In this document: piece after piece, positions 1 to 7,027 of the stretch | Position numbering within the stretch: position 1 is the first letter of the stretch | Layout of the letters: each line of letters begins with the position of its first letter | Source of the DNA: CAYXGZ01 sp964464755 | Lineage (GTDB): Bacteria; Planctomycetota; MHYJ01; JACPRB01 | Length of the DNA: 38,081 nucleotides | Direction: 5' to 3' | NCBI GenBank assembly: GCA_964464755.1 | Contig: CAYXGZ010000035.1 | Location: forward strand, 1 to 38,081 | Position numbers and translations under genes: made by a program | Notes under the pieces: model-generated | What the model was told of the DNA's origin: nothing | What the model saw: only the letters and a program-made list of their open reading frames with translations | The model's database searches: none

Positions 1-823
1 GTCGGGGGCCCCGGCCGCGGCCGCGTCCGCGGCGGCGGCGATCGCGGCGTTGACCGCCCTGGCCCGGCGAGCCGCCCTGCGGGGGGCGGTTCTCCCCGGC
101 CGGCTGCGGCGGGCGGTCGCGGCGCTCCGGGGGGCGGGGGCCGCCCGGGGGACGCTGGCCCTGGGGTCGGGGCGGGAAGGGGCCTCGCGGGCGGCCGTCC
201 CGGCCCCGCGCCTTAGGCGGCGGCGGGTAGTACAGCGGCTCCGGGATCGGCTCGGGCTCCGGCTCCGGCGGCAGCTCGGGCAGCGGGTCGCTGACCAGCT
301 CGGCCCAGAGCTCGGGGAACTTGCGCGCGAAGCGCTCGACGAAGGCCTGGTGCGACTTCTCGTCGAAGAGGATCACGTCGATCCGCTCGAGGGGCGGCGA
401 GGTCTTCGCGTAGTCGCGGATCTCCTCGAGCAGGATGTCCGCGCAGCGGTCGATCGAGTACGCGCCCGAGCCCGTCCCGATCGCGGGGACGGCGACGGAC
501 TTGATGCCGCGGGCCGTGATCTCCTTGAGGCAGCCCTTGAAGGCGTTGCGGATCGACTTCGCGTCGGCCCACATGCCCAGCGGGTTGATCGCGGCGTGCA
601 GGATGTACTTGGCGCGGAGCTTGCCCGCCGTCGTCACGGCGCAGGAGCCCAGGGGCAGCGTCCCGATGCGGTGGCACTCCTCCTGGATCTCGGGGCCGCC
701 GATGCGCAGGAGCGCGCCGGAGACGCCGCTGCCCAGGATCAGGTCGTTGTTCGCCGAGTTGATGATCGCCTCGGCGTCCGCCTGCGTGATGTCTCCCTGG
801 ACGACGCTCAGCTTGAGGGGCAT
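1..823 (-). CDS. Macro-domain (ADP-ribose-binding) protein with RG-rich tail, 3' end off window
   Basis: About 274 codons are visible, read leftward, and the frame stays open to base 1, so the C-terminus is missing. Residues 1-170 form a macro domain. GDIT and the SANN loop near the N-terminus fit the ADP-ribose pocket, and VPAIGTGSG about residues 110-118 is the second phosphate-contacting loop. Macro domains bind or hydrolyse ADP-ribose, O-acetyl-ADP-ribose or ADP-ribosylated targets; which applies here cannot be told. From about residue 190 the protein becomes proline-rich and then Arg/Gly-rich, ending at the window edge in alternating RG residues typical of disordered RNA-binding tails. 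The ATG at 823 is the first start before the domain; there is no clear Shine-Dalgarno. It is the last visible gene of the minus-strand unit nnrD-aspartylglucosaminidase-macro, with a 45-base gap upstream. Confidence 0.85.
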   Translation of the reverse strand, partial: MPLKLSVVQGDITQADAEAIINSANNDLILGSGVSGALLRIGGPEIQEECHRIGTLPLGSCAVTTAGKLRAKYILHAAINPLGMWADAKSIRNAFKGCLKEITARGIKSVAVPAIGTGSGAYSIDRCADILLEEIRDYAKTSPPLERIDVILFDEKSHQAFVERFARKFPELWAELVSDPLPELPPEPEPEPIPEPLYYPPPPKARGRDGRPRGPFPPRPQGQRPPGGPRPPERRDRPPQPAGENRPPQGGSPGQGGQRRDRRRRGRGRGRGPR

Positions 824-868
824 GGCGGAGCGAGGGTAGCACGGACGGGCCGGGCCGACAAGACGCGC

Positions 869-1804
869 CTACTTGCCGTCGCGCAGCTCGTCGACCGACC
901 CGTTGCGCACCGCGTGGGGGAAGCCCGCGTACTTGAGCTTCGCGTAACCGAACTCGCCCTTGCGGTTCAGCGCGACGAGCGCTCCGCCGGTCTTGTAGCC
1001 CTTCGCCGGGATCCGGGCCAGCGACTCCGCGCAGGCCTCGGCGGGGGACTTGCCGGCCCGCATCAACTCGACGGCGACGATCGACGGGCAGAAGCGCATC
1101 ATCACGTCGCCGTTGCCGGTCGCCGCCGCGCCGCCGACGTCGTTGTCCGCGTAGCAGCCGGAGCCGACGATGGGCGAGTCGCCCACGCGGCCCGCGATCT
1201 TCCAGGCCAGCCCGCTCGTCGAGCAGCCCGCGGTCACGTCGCCCTTCGCGTCGACGGCCACCATGCCGATCGTGTCGTGGCTCCAGAAGTCCTCGCGCTT
1301 CGGGTCGGCCTTCCAGGCCTCCCAGGCCTTCTTCGCCTTCTCCGTCAGCAGCGCCTCCTCCTTGAACCCCATCTTGAGCGCGAAGCGCGTCGCGTCCTCG
1401 CCGACGAGGAAGGTGTGCTTCGACTTCTCGAGCACCGCGCGGGCCACGCTGATCGCCGGCCGGATCCGCTTGAGGCAGCCGACCGCGCCCGCCGCGTGCC
1501 GCGGCCCGTGCATGATCACGGCGTCGAGCGTCACCTCGCCGTCCTCGTTGGGCAGGCCGCCCCAGCCGACCGAGTCGTTCTCGGGGTCGAGCTCCGCGTC
1601 GTTGATGCCCTTCTCGACGGCGTCGAGCGACGACGCGCCCTTCGCGAGCAGGGCCCAAGCCGCCGCGTTCGCGCGCTTCCCGAAGTCCCAGGTGGAGATG
1701 ACCGCGGGCACGGCCTTCGCCGCGTCCTGGCCCGACGCCCTCCGGAGCGCGAAGGTCCCGGCGACGACCGACATCCCCCCGATGAACAGGCGGCGCGTGA
1801 TCAT
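869..1804 (-). CDS. N4-(beta-N-acetylglucosaminyl)-L-asparaginase (aspartylglucosaminidase), Tat signal
   Basis: 311 aa Ntn-hydrolase of the glycosylasparaginase/isoaspartyl peptidase family. The family cleaves the GlcNAc-Asn bond or related beta-aspartyl bonds after self-cleaving into alpha and beta chains. The autoproteolysis site is visible as HDTIGMVAVD; Thr178 would become the N-terminal nucleophile of the beta chain. The following STSG and GRVGDSPIVGSG stretches are the aspartylglucosaminidase-type substrate loops, which favours this activity over plain plant-type asparaginase. The N-terminus, TRRLFIGG followed by a hydrophobic stretch and an ASG cleavage-like site near residue 25, is a twin-arginine export signal, so the enzyme probably acts outside the cytoplasm. 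The start is fixed by a GGAGG 6 bases upstream and by an ATGA overlap with the nnrD stop. Length is normal for the family. Confidence 0.93.
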   Translation of the reverse strand: MITRRLFIGGMSVVAGTFALRRASGQDAAKAVPAVISTWDFGKRANAAAWALLAKGASSLDAVEKGINDAELDPENDSVGWGGLPNEDGEVTLDAVIMHGPRHAAGAVGCLKRIRPAISVARAVLEKSKHTFLVGEDATRFALKMGFKEEALLTEKAKKAWEAWKADPKREDFWSHDTIGMVAVDAKGDVTAGCSTSGLAWKIAGRVGDSPIVGSGCYADNDVGGAAATGNGDVMMRFCPSIVAVELMRAGKSPAEACAESLARIPAKGYKTGGALVALNRKGEFGYAKLKYAGFPHAVRNGSVDELRDGK

Positions 1805-2664
1805 GGTCTTCCTCCCGGGATCTTGCGGAACGCGTCGGGAAGCGCCTCCACGACGTCCTCCGCGGTCATCGATCGGATGCCCTTGCGCTTGGCCGCGAGG
1901 TCGCCGGCCAGTCCGTGCAGGTGGACGCCGAGTCGCGCGGCCTCCCAGGGCCCGAGCCCCTGGCCCAGCAGCGCGGCGATGACGCCCGTGAGCACGTCGC
2001 CCGTGCCGCCCGTCGCGAGACCGGCGTTGCCCGTCGCGTTGACGGCGCTCCGCTTCCCGTCCGTGACGATCGAGCCGCGGCCCTTGAGGACGACGACGGC
2101 GCCGAAGCGCCGGGCCGCCTCCGCGGCGTGCCCCGCGCGGTCGCGGCCGATCTCCTCCGGCGTGGAGCCGGTGATCCGCGCGAGCTCCATGGCGTGCGGC
2201 GTCAGGATTCGCGGCGCGCCGCCCCGGGCCAGCAGGTCCCGGTGCTCGGCGAACGCGTTCAGCGCGTCGGCGTCCACGACCATCGGCCGCGTCGAGGTGC
2301 GCACGATCTGCCGCACCTCCTCGGCGGTCTCCGGCGCGCGGCCGAGGCCGGGTCCGAGCGCCAGCACGTCGAAGGACCCGAGCAGGGCGGAGACGGCCTC
2401 CGCGGCGCCGGGGCCGAGCGCCCCGTCGCGGTCCGGGAGCCCCCGCACGACGGCGCCCAGCTGCAGCGAGGAGGCGACGTCGACGAGGGAGGCCGGGACG
2501 GCGAGGTGGACGAGGCCGGCGCCCGCGCGGTAGGCGCCGAGCGAGACGAGGACGGCCGCCCCCATCATGCCGCGGGAGCCGCCGACGGCGAGGAGCCGCC
2601 CGGCGTCGCCCTTGTGCGCGGCCGGATCCCGGCGGGGGAGCCGGGGGAGCGTTTCGCGGGGCAT
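1801..2664 (-). CDS. nnrD: ADP/ATP-dependent (S)-NAD(P)H-hydrate dehydratase
   Basis: 287 aa ribokinase-fold enzyme, the YjeF C-terminal domain alone. The family dehydrates damaged S-NADHX and S-NADPHX back to NADH and NADPH using ADP or ATP, a cytosolic metabolite-repair reaction. The nucleotide signature GNAGLATGGTGDVLTG lies about residues 215-230, with the catalytic Asp in GTGD. Other family motifs are KGDAGRLLAVGGS near the N-terminus, ALGPGLGR about residue 100, and VVDADALNAF about residue 130. The partner NADHX epimerase (YjeF N-terminal domain) is neither fused nor visible in the window. Its stop overlaps the aspartylglucosaminidase start by 4 bases, so the two are translationally coupled. 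It is divergent from the Rieske operon with 45 bases between; a TAGGAT box 6 bases before its ATG suggests a leaderless transcript. Confidence 0.94.
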   Translation of the reverse strand: MPRETLPRLPRRDPAAHKGDAGRLLAVGGSRGMMGAAVLVSLGAYRAGAGLVHLAVPASLVDVASSLQLGAVVRGLPDRDGALGPGAAEAVSALLGSFDVLALGPGLGRAPETAEEVRQIVRTSTRPMVVDADALNAFAEHRDLLARGGAPRILTPHAMELARITGSTPEEIGRDRAGHAAEAARRFGAVVVLKGRGSIVTDGKRSAVNATGNAGLATGGTGDVLTGVIAALLGQGLGPWEAARLGVHLHGLAGDLAAKRKGIRSMTAEDVVEALPDAFRKIPGGRP

Positions 2665-2670
2665 GCGGCC

Positions 2671-2701
2671 ATCCTAGCACCGGTCGCCCGGCGTGTATAA
2701 T
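2671..2701. promoter_or_regulatory. Divergent promoter region between nnrD and the Rieske operon
   Basis: On the plus strand a perfect TATAAT at 2696-2701 ends 8 bases before the Rieske ATG, so transcription would begin at or next to the start codon (leaderless). On the minus strand TAGGAT (bases 2676-2671) ends 6 bases before the nnrD ATG. Neither has a good -35 hexamer. The whole spacer is only 45 bases, so the two promoters nearly back onto one another. Confidence 0.6.
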
Positions 2702-2709
2702 CGCGACCC

Positions 2710-3135
2710 ATGGCCGACGCCCCCGTGACCCGGCGCCGCTTCCTCGACTCCCTGTGCTACGCGTCGCTCGCGGCCACGGCCGTCGCCGCGCTCGCCCCGA
2801 TCCCCGCCTACCTCGTCCCGCCCTCCGACCGCCTGCGGCGCGTCGTCGTGGGCAAGGCCTCCGAGTTCGCCCCGCGCACGGCCCGCAAGTTCGCCTGGGG
2901 CCCGAAGGTCGGCGTGGTCGTCCACGACGGGACCACCCTGCGCGTGCTCGACGCCCGCTGCACGCACCAGGGCTGCAAGGTCGGCTGGGACGAGCCGGCC
3001 GCGCTCTTCGTCTGCCCCTGCCACGGCGCGCGCTTCGCGCCCGACGGCACGCCCGTGAAGGGCCCGCACCGCGGGCCGCTCGCGGCCCTGCCGTTCCGGG
3101 TCACCGAGTCGGGCGACGTCGAGGTGGGGGACTAG
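2710..3135 (+). CDS. Rieske 2Fe-2S subunit of a cytochrome bc-type complex
   Basis: 141 aa. An N-terminal TRRRF twin-arginine motif and hydrophobic helix about residues 15-36 form the usual uncleaved Tat anchor. The cluster-binding fold follows, with CTHQGC at 84-89 and CPCHG at 102-106. Ligands would be Cys84, His86, Cys102 and His105, with Cys89-Cys104 as the disulphide. The residue after CPCHG is Ala where high-potential bc1 Rieske proteins have Ser, and the Tyr two positions on is Phe. In known proteins loss of these two hydrogen bonds lowers the midpoint potential, so a low-potential (menaquinol) complex is inferred. It would take electrons from quinol at the cytochrome b Qo site and pass them to a c-type cytochrome. 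Its TAG stop shares a base with the GTG start of cytochrome b. Confidence 0.95.
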   Translation: MADAPVTRRRFLDSLCYASLAATAVAALAPIPAYLVPPSDRLRRVVVGKASEFAPRTARKFAWGPKVGVVVHDGTTLRVLDARCTHQGCKVGWDEPAALFVCPCHGARFAPDGTPVKGPHRGPLAALPFRVTESGDVEVGD

Positions 3136-4052
3136 TGGCGCCGTTCTGGCGACGGCCCCTGCCCCCGCGCTCCGCCGGGATCGTCCTCGGCGTCGCCGCG
3201 CTCGCCTTCCTCGCGATCCAGCTCGCCACGGGCGCCCTGCTGGCGATGTACTACCAGCCCTCCTGGGACGGGGCGCACGCGTCGGTCGTCCGCATCGCGA
3301 AGGACGTGCCGCGCGGCTGGCTGGTCCGCGGCGTCCACGTCTGGTCGGCACATCTCCTGACGCTGGTGCTGCTCCTGCACCTCCTTCGCGCGTTCGCGCG
3401 GGGCGCGCACGAGCCGCCGCGGCGGGCGACGTGGATCGCGGGCGCCGTGCTCCTGGTGCTCGTGCTGGCCGGCGCGATGACGGGCGAGGCGTTGCCGCTC
3501 GACGAGGTCGGGCTCAGCGGACTCCAGGTCGCCGCCGGCTTCGCGGACTCCGCCGGCCTCGGCCGCCTCGCGCGGGGCGGCGACGAGGTCGGCGGCGCGA
3601 CGCTCGGCCGGGCTTTCGCGGCCCACGTGGTCCTGATCCCCTTCGCCATCGCGTTCGCGGCGGCGTGGCACCTCGTGCTCGTGAACCGCCGGGGCCTGAA
3701 GGGCGCCGAGGCGCTCGAGGGCGAGGACTCCACGTTCCGCCGGCTCGCCGTGCCGGCCGCGCTGGGCGCGCTCGGCCTCGCGGTCGGCCTCGCCGCGGCG
3801 TTCCCCGTGGGCATCGGCCCGGCGCCCGATCCGCTCGCGTCCTCCGGGAACGTCAAGCCCATGTGGATGTTCCTTCCGATCTACCAGGCGCTGAAGCACG
3901 TGCCGTCGTGGGCGGGCAACCTGCTGCCCGCGATCCCGGTCGCCTACCTCTTCGCGCTGCCCTGGATCCGCCCGAAGGCGCTCGCCGCCGGGATCGGGAT
4001 CGCGCTGCTCGTCGCGCTGGTCGCGCTCGGCGTGCTGGGGGCGCGCTCGTGA
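3135..4052 (+). CDS. Cytochrome b (b6-like), diheme membrane subunit with altered Qo motif
   Basis: 305 aa, GTG start in a TAGTG overlap with the Rieske gene. Haem ligands are visible: His68/His82 in helix B (14 apart) and His164/His179 in helix D. The 15-residue spacing of the second pair matches cytochrome b6 rather than bc1 cytochrome b. The subunit IV-like part follows in the same chain, with about three further helices. LPLDE about residues 110-114 replaces the usual LPWDQ. The Qo motif PEWY is replaced by PMWM at 232-235 within KPMWMFLPIY, so the Glu normally implicated in quinol deprotonation is absent. At 305 aa the protein is shorter than b6 plus subunit IV (about 375), mainly through short loops. 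It is expected to pair with the Rieske protein upstream and the pentaheme cytochrome downstream. Confidence 0.92.
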   Translation: MAPFWRRPLPPRSAGIVLGVAALAFLAIQLATGALLAMYYQPSWDGAHASVVRIAKDVPRGWLVRGVHVWSAHLLTLVLLLHLLRAFARGAHEPPRRATWIAGAVLLVLVLAGAMTGEALPLDEVGLSGLQVAAGFADSAGLGRLARGGDEVGGATLGRAFAAHVVLIPFAIAFAAAWHLVLVNRRGLKGAEALEGEDSTFRRLAVPAALGALGLAVGLAAAFPVGIGPAPDPLASSGNVKPMWMFLPIYQALKHVPSWAGNLLPAIPVAYLFALPWIRPKALAAGIGIALLVALVALGVLGARS

Positions 4053-4849
4053 GGACGATCGCGCTGCTGCTGGCGATGGCGGCCGCCGCCCACGCGCAGC
4101 CCGCGAAGGCCGACAAGGACTGCCTCTTCTGCCACGAGGACCAGGGAGCGGAGTGGAAGAAGTCGGTTCACGCGGGGGCCTCGGTCGGGTGCACGTCCTG
4201 CCACGGCACGGACGAGCTTGCCGGCGGGGCGCACCGCTACGAGCCGACCTTCAAGCCGTCGCGGCTCCCGCAGGTCGCCCGGGACTGCGGCGCCTGCCAC
4301 GAGGCGGTGCTCGCGGCCTACCTGCCCTCGGACCACGCGATGACCGTCGCCCGGGGCGGCGAGACGCCCCCGCTGCGCAGCACCTGCAGCGCCTGCCACG
4401 GCTACCACGACGTCCCGAAGGCGGAGCGCCGGGCGATCCTCAAGCACTGCCTCGAGTGCCACGGCAAGGAGTCGGGCGACTACCGCCTCGCGGAGGGGGC
4501 GTTCGCGAGGCTCGACGAGTTCGAGGGCGGGCTGGCCCGGCTCGCGGCGCGGGTCGCGGACTACTCGGGACGGCCGGGCATCGCGACCCGGGACGCGGCG
4601 GAGCAGCTGCAGGCGACCCGGGACGCGATCGCCGAGGCGCGCACGGCGCAGCACGGGCTCGAGTTCACGAGCGTCGCGGAGACCGCGGGGCGTTCGGCCG
4701 TGGCGGCGGACGCGTCGTATAATCGCCTGGCCGAGCGGGACCGGGACTTCGCCCGGAGCCGCGCGGCCGTGATCCCGTTCCTGGTGCTCGTCGTCGCGTC
4801 CATGGTCCTGTCCGCGCTGAAGTTCCGGCGCTCCGGAGGCCCGTCATGA
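4049..4849 (+). CDS. Membrane-anchored pentaheme c-type cytochrome
   Basis: 266 aa, GTG start in a GTGA overlap with cytochrome b. A short signal peptide (residues 1-16, AHA site) is followed by five CxxCH motifs: CLFCH 25-29, CTSCH 48-52, CGACH 80-84, CSACH 113-117 and CLECH 134-138. The C-terminal half (about 145-240) has no haem and is helical and charged. A transmembrane helix about 241-260 and a basic tail suggest a C-terminal anchor with the haems on the periplasmic side. Spacing and sequence recall NapC/NrfH-like or cytochrome c3-like multihaem domains, but I cannot assign a named family. Position suggests it replaces cytochrome c1 or f as electron acceptor from the Rieske protein. A TATAAT string at 4717-4722 lies inside the coding region and is probably chance. 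Confidence 0.9.
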   Translation: MRTIALLLAMAAAAHAQPAKADKDCLFCHEDQGAEWKKSVHAGASVGCTSCHGTDELAGGAHRYEPTFKPSRLPQVARDCGACHEAVLAAYLPSDHAMTVARGGETPPLRSTCSACHGYHDVPKAERRAILKHCLECHGKESGDYRLAEGAFARLDEFEGGLARLAARVADYSGRPGIATRDAAEQLQATRDAIAEARTAQHGLEFTSVAETAGRSAVAADASYNRLAERDRDFARSRAAVIPFLVLVVASMVLSALKFRRSGGPS

Positions 4850-5835
4850 AGCTGGTGGCCGTCGTCGCGATCGCGCTCGTCGGGTTCGCCGCCTCGTCGT
4901 CGCCGCAGGAGGCCGAGCTCAAGAAGGCGTTCAAGGATCTCGAGGGGCTGAAGAAGACGACCCGCAAGCTCTCCAAGGACGCGCGGGAGCGCGTCGAGAA
5001 GGCGATCGAGGGGAAGCTCTCCGACGCCGACGCGTCCGCGGTCATCTGGGAGGGGCGGGCCCGGGTGCCCGAGGCGAACCCCTCCGAGGCCGTCCGGATC
5101 CTCTGCATGGTGACGACGGCGAAGGGCGCCAAGGGCGACGTGAAGATCGGCGTGGTCGTGGCGCCGGAGGAGCGCGTCGTCGCGGCGCTGCTGGTCCTGG
5201 ACAACAAGGACGACGCGGGGCTCGCGTCGAGCGGGTTCACCGAGCAGTTCGGGCGCTTCCTCTACGGGCCGCAGCTGCTGAGCCCGGCGTCGGAGCTGAA
5301 GTCGATCCGCGAGAAGGTGCGGGGGCGGGCGGACGCCGAGCAGAAGAAGGTCGACGGGATGTTCCGGATGCAGGAGATCATGCACCCCGTCGGGGCGGCC
5401 CACCACCGGATCGAGGCGGACCTCGACGCGGGGAAGCTGGCCCCCGAGGACGTCGAGGTGCTGCTGAGGAGCTTCCAGGAGGCGGCGAAGGTGCTGCCCG
5501 ACCTGACCTTCCTCAAGCCCTCGCAGGTGGAGTCGTTCCGCAAGCGGCTCGACGAGAGCGCCAAGGCCTACCGGGGCGTGGGCGAGCTCGCCAAGGCGGG
5601 GAAGTGGGCCGAGGCGCGCGCGGCGGCCAACGACGCGGAGAAGGAGTCCTGCTCGCGCTGCCACGCGGGGACGCAGCGGATCTTCCGGGAGCAGCGCACG
5701 CTCGCGGGGATCGGAAACGGGTTCTTCGCGCCCGGCCACGACGTCGAGGTGCCCCCCGGCCCGCCCCCGGAGTCGGCGGCGGCGGTCGCGGCGGCGGTCC
5801 GGCGCGCCGTGCTGATCCTCTCGGAAGCCAAGTAA
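4846..5835 (+). CDS. Secreted c'-type cytochrome, possible FMN_bind-like N-terminal half
   Basis: 329 aa, ATGA overlap with the pentaheme gene. Residues 1-20 are a signal peptide. Residues 85-135 (GVVVAPEERVVAALLVLDN, then a Phe/Gln/Phe-rich stretch) loosely resemble the FMN_bind fold of RnfG/NqrC; this is weak and by eye. Residues 175-285 look like a four-helix bundle ending in a single CSRCH at 269-273, the arrangement of cytochrome c'/c556. The tail is Pro/Ala-rich. The operon position makes it a likely soluble or membrane-associated electron carrier for the Rieske/cytochrome b complex. An alternative reading is a sensor-like haem protein. It ends 25 bases before the putative sigma-28-type promoter of ftsW's -10 box, with no obvious terminator. 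Confidence 0.75.
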   Translation: MKLVAVVAIALVGFAASSSPQEAELKKAFKDLEGLKKTTRKLSKDARERVEKAIEGKLSDADASAVIWEGRARVPEANPSEAVRILCMVTTAKGAKGDVKIGVVVAPEERVVAALLVLDNKDDAGLASSGFTEQFGRFLYGPQLLSPASELKSIREKVRGRADAEQKKVDGMFRMQEIMHPVGAAHHRIEADLDAGKLAPEDVEVLLRSFQEAAKVLPDLTFLKPSQVESFRKRLDESAKAYRGVGELAKAGKWAEARAAANDAEKESCSRCHAGTQRIFREQRTLAGIGNGFFAPGHDVEVPPGPPPESAAAVAAAVRRAVLILSEAK

Positions 5836-5840
5836 AGCCC

Positions 5841-5868
5841 TCAAGCGGGCCCCGGCCCCTGCCGATAC
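5841..5868 (+). promoter_or_regulatory. FliA/sigma-28-like promoter upstream of ftsW
   Basis: TCAAG at 5841-5845, exactly 15 bases, then GCCGATAC at 5861-5868, which is 25 bases before the ftsW ATG. This is the best match of the five sites in the window to a sigma-28-family -35/-10 pair. Confidence 0.6.
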
Positions 5869-5893
5869 AACCAACGGGTATCGGGAGGGGAGC

Positions 5894-7027
5894 ATGTCGC
5901 GGAACGCCGTCCACCTGACGGTCATCGTCCTGCTCTTCCTCTGCCTCGGCCTCGTCTTCCTCTTCTCCGCGAGCGGCGTCATGGCCGCGGAGAACCCCCG
6001 CTTCGACGACCCCGCGCATTTCCTCAAGAAGCAGGGCCTCTGGACCGTGCTGGCGATCCTCGCGTTCGCGGCGACGGTCCGCATCCCCTACGAGTTCTGG
6101 GAGAAGGCGCGGATCCCGGTCTTCGCGCTGGCCGTGATCCTCCTCGCGCTGACCCTGGTCCCCGGCGTGGGGATGGTGATCAACGGCGCGCGCCGCTGGC
6201 TGCACGCGGGCGGGTGGTTCTTCCAGCCGTCCGAGTTCGCGAAGCTCGCGTCGGCGATCTTCGTCTGCGCGTTCATCGCGAAGGACCCGGCCCGGATCCG
6301 GGAGTTCCGTCGCGGCTTCCTGCCCGCGTTCGCGGCGGTCGGCCTGGTCTGCGCGCTCATCGTCGTGGAGCCCGACCTCGGGACGGCGCTGTTCCTCGGG
6401 GGCGTGCTCGCGACCACGCTGCTCGTGGCGGGCGTGCGGATGCGCCACGTGCTGCCCGGGGCGGTCGCGGCCGTCAGCGTGGGGGCCTTCTACGTGGCGA
6501 CGCACTTCGAGCACGTGAAGGAGCGCCTGCAGGTCTACTTCGACCCGTCGCACGACCCGCTCGGCAAGGGCCACCAGATCCGCCAGTCGCTGATCGCGTT
6601 CGGGGCGGGCGGCTTCTTCGGCGAGGGCCTGGGGCGGGGGACGCAGAAGCTCTTCTTCCTCCCCGAGCCGCAGTCGGACTTCATCTTCCCGGTGATCGGC
6701 GAGGAGCTGGGCTTCGTGGGCGCGGTGTCGGTGCTGCTGCTCTACGGCGCGTTCGCGGCCGCGGGCTGGCGCGCGGCGAAGGCGGCGCCGACGCGCTTCG
6801 GGTTCCTGCTCGCGTTCACGATCACGCTCATGGTGACCCTGCAGGCGGTGATCAACATCGCCGTCGTGACGGCCTGCGTGCCGACGAAGGGGATCCCGCT
6901 GCCGTTCCTGAGCGCGGGCGGGTCCTCGCTCGTGTTCACGCTGGCGGCGGTCGGCGTCCTGGTGAACATCGCGAACCGCGAGCCGGAGGCCGCCGGGGCG
7001 CCGGCGCCGCAGGCGGTGCCGGCGTGA
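5894..7027 (+). CDS. ftsW: FtsW, SEDS-family peptidoglycan glycosyltransferase (lipid II polymerase)
   Basis: 377 aa with about ten transmembrane helices and short loops, the SEDS (FtsW/RodA/SpoVE) pattern. Family landmarks include NGARRWLHAGGWFFQPSEFAKLA about residues 97-119, VVEPDLGTAL about 157-166 (with the Asp shown in RodA to be catalytic), and the C-terminal GIPLPFLSAGGSS about 334-346. SEDS proteins polymerise lipid II into glycan strands with a partner class B PBP, here not in the window. FtsW rather than RodA is favoured by the adjoining murG-murC, the classical dcw order. A strong GGGAGGGGAG ribosome site precedes the ATG. Its TGA overlaps the murG GTG. Confidence 0.93.
   Translation: MSRNAVHLTVIVLLFLCLGLVFLFSASGVMAAENPRFDDPAHFLKKQGLWTVLAILAFAATVRIPYEFWEKARIPVFALAVILLALTLVPGVGMVINGARRWLHAGGWFFQPSEFAKLASAIFVCAFIAKDPARIREFRRGFLPAFAAVGLVCALIVVEPDLGTALFLGGVLATTLLVAGVRMRHVLPGAVAAVSVGAFYVATHFEHVKERLQVYFDPSHDPLGKGHQIRQSLIAFGAGGFFGEGLGRGTQKLFFLPEPQSDFIFPVIGEELGFVGAVSVLLLYGAFAAAGWRAAKAAPTRFGFLLAFTITLMVTLQAVINIAVVTACVPTKGIPLPFLSAGGSSLVFTLAAVGVLVNIANREPEAAGAPAPQAVPA

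Noticed and set aside
4717..4722. Perfect TATAAT inside the pentaheme cytochrome gene
   Set aside because: It lies in coding sequence 124 bases before the next gene, which is already coupled by an ATGA overlap; no -35 is visible. An internal promoter cannot be excluded.
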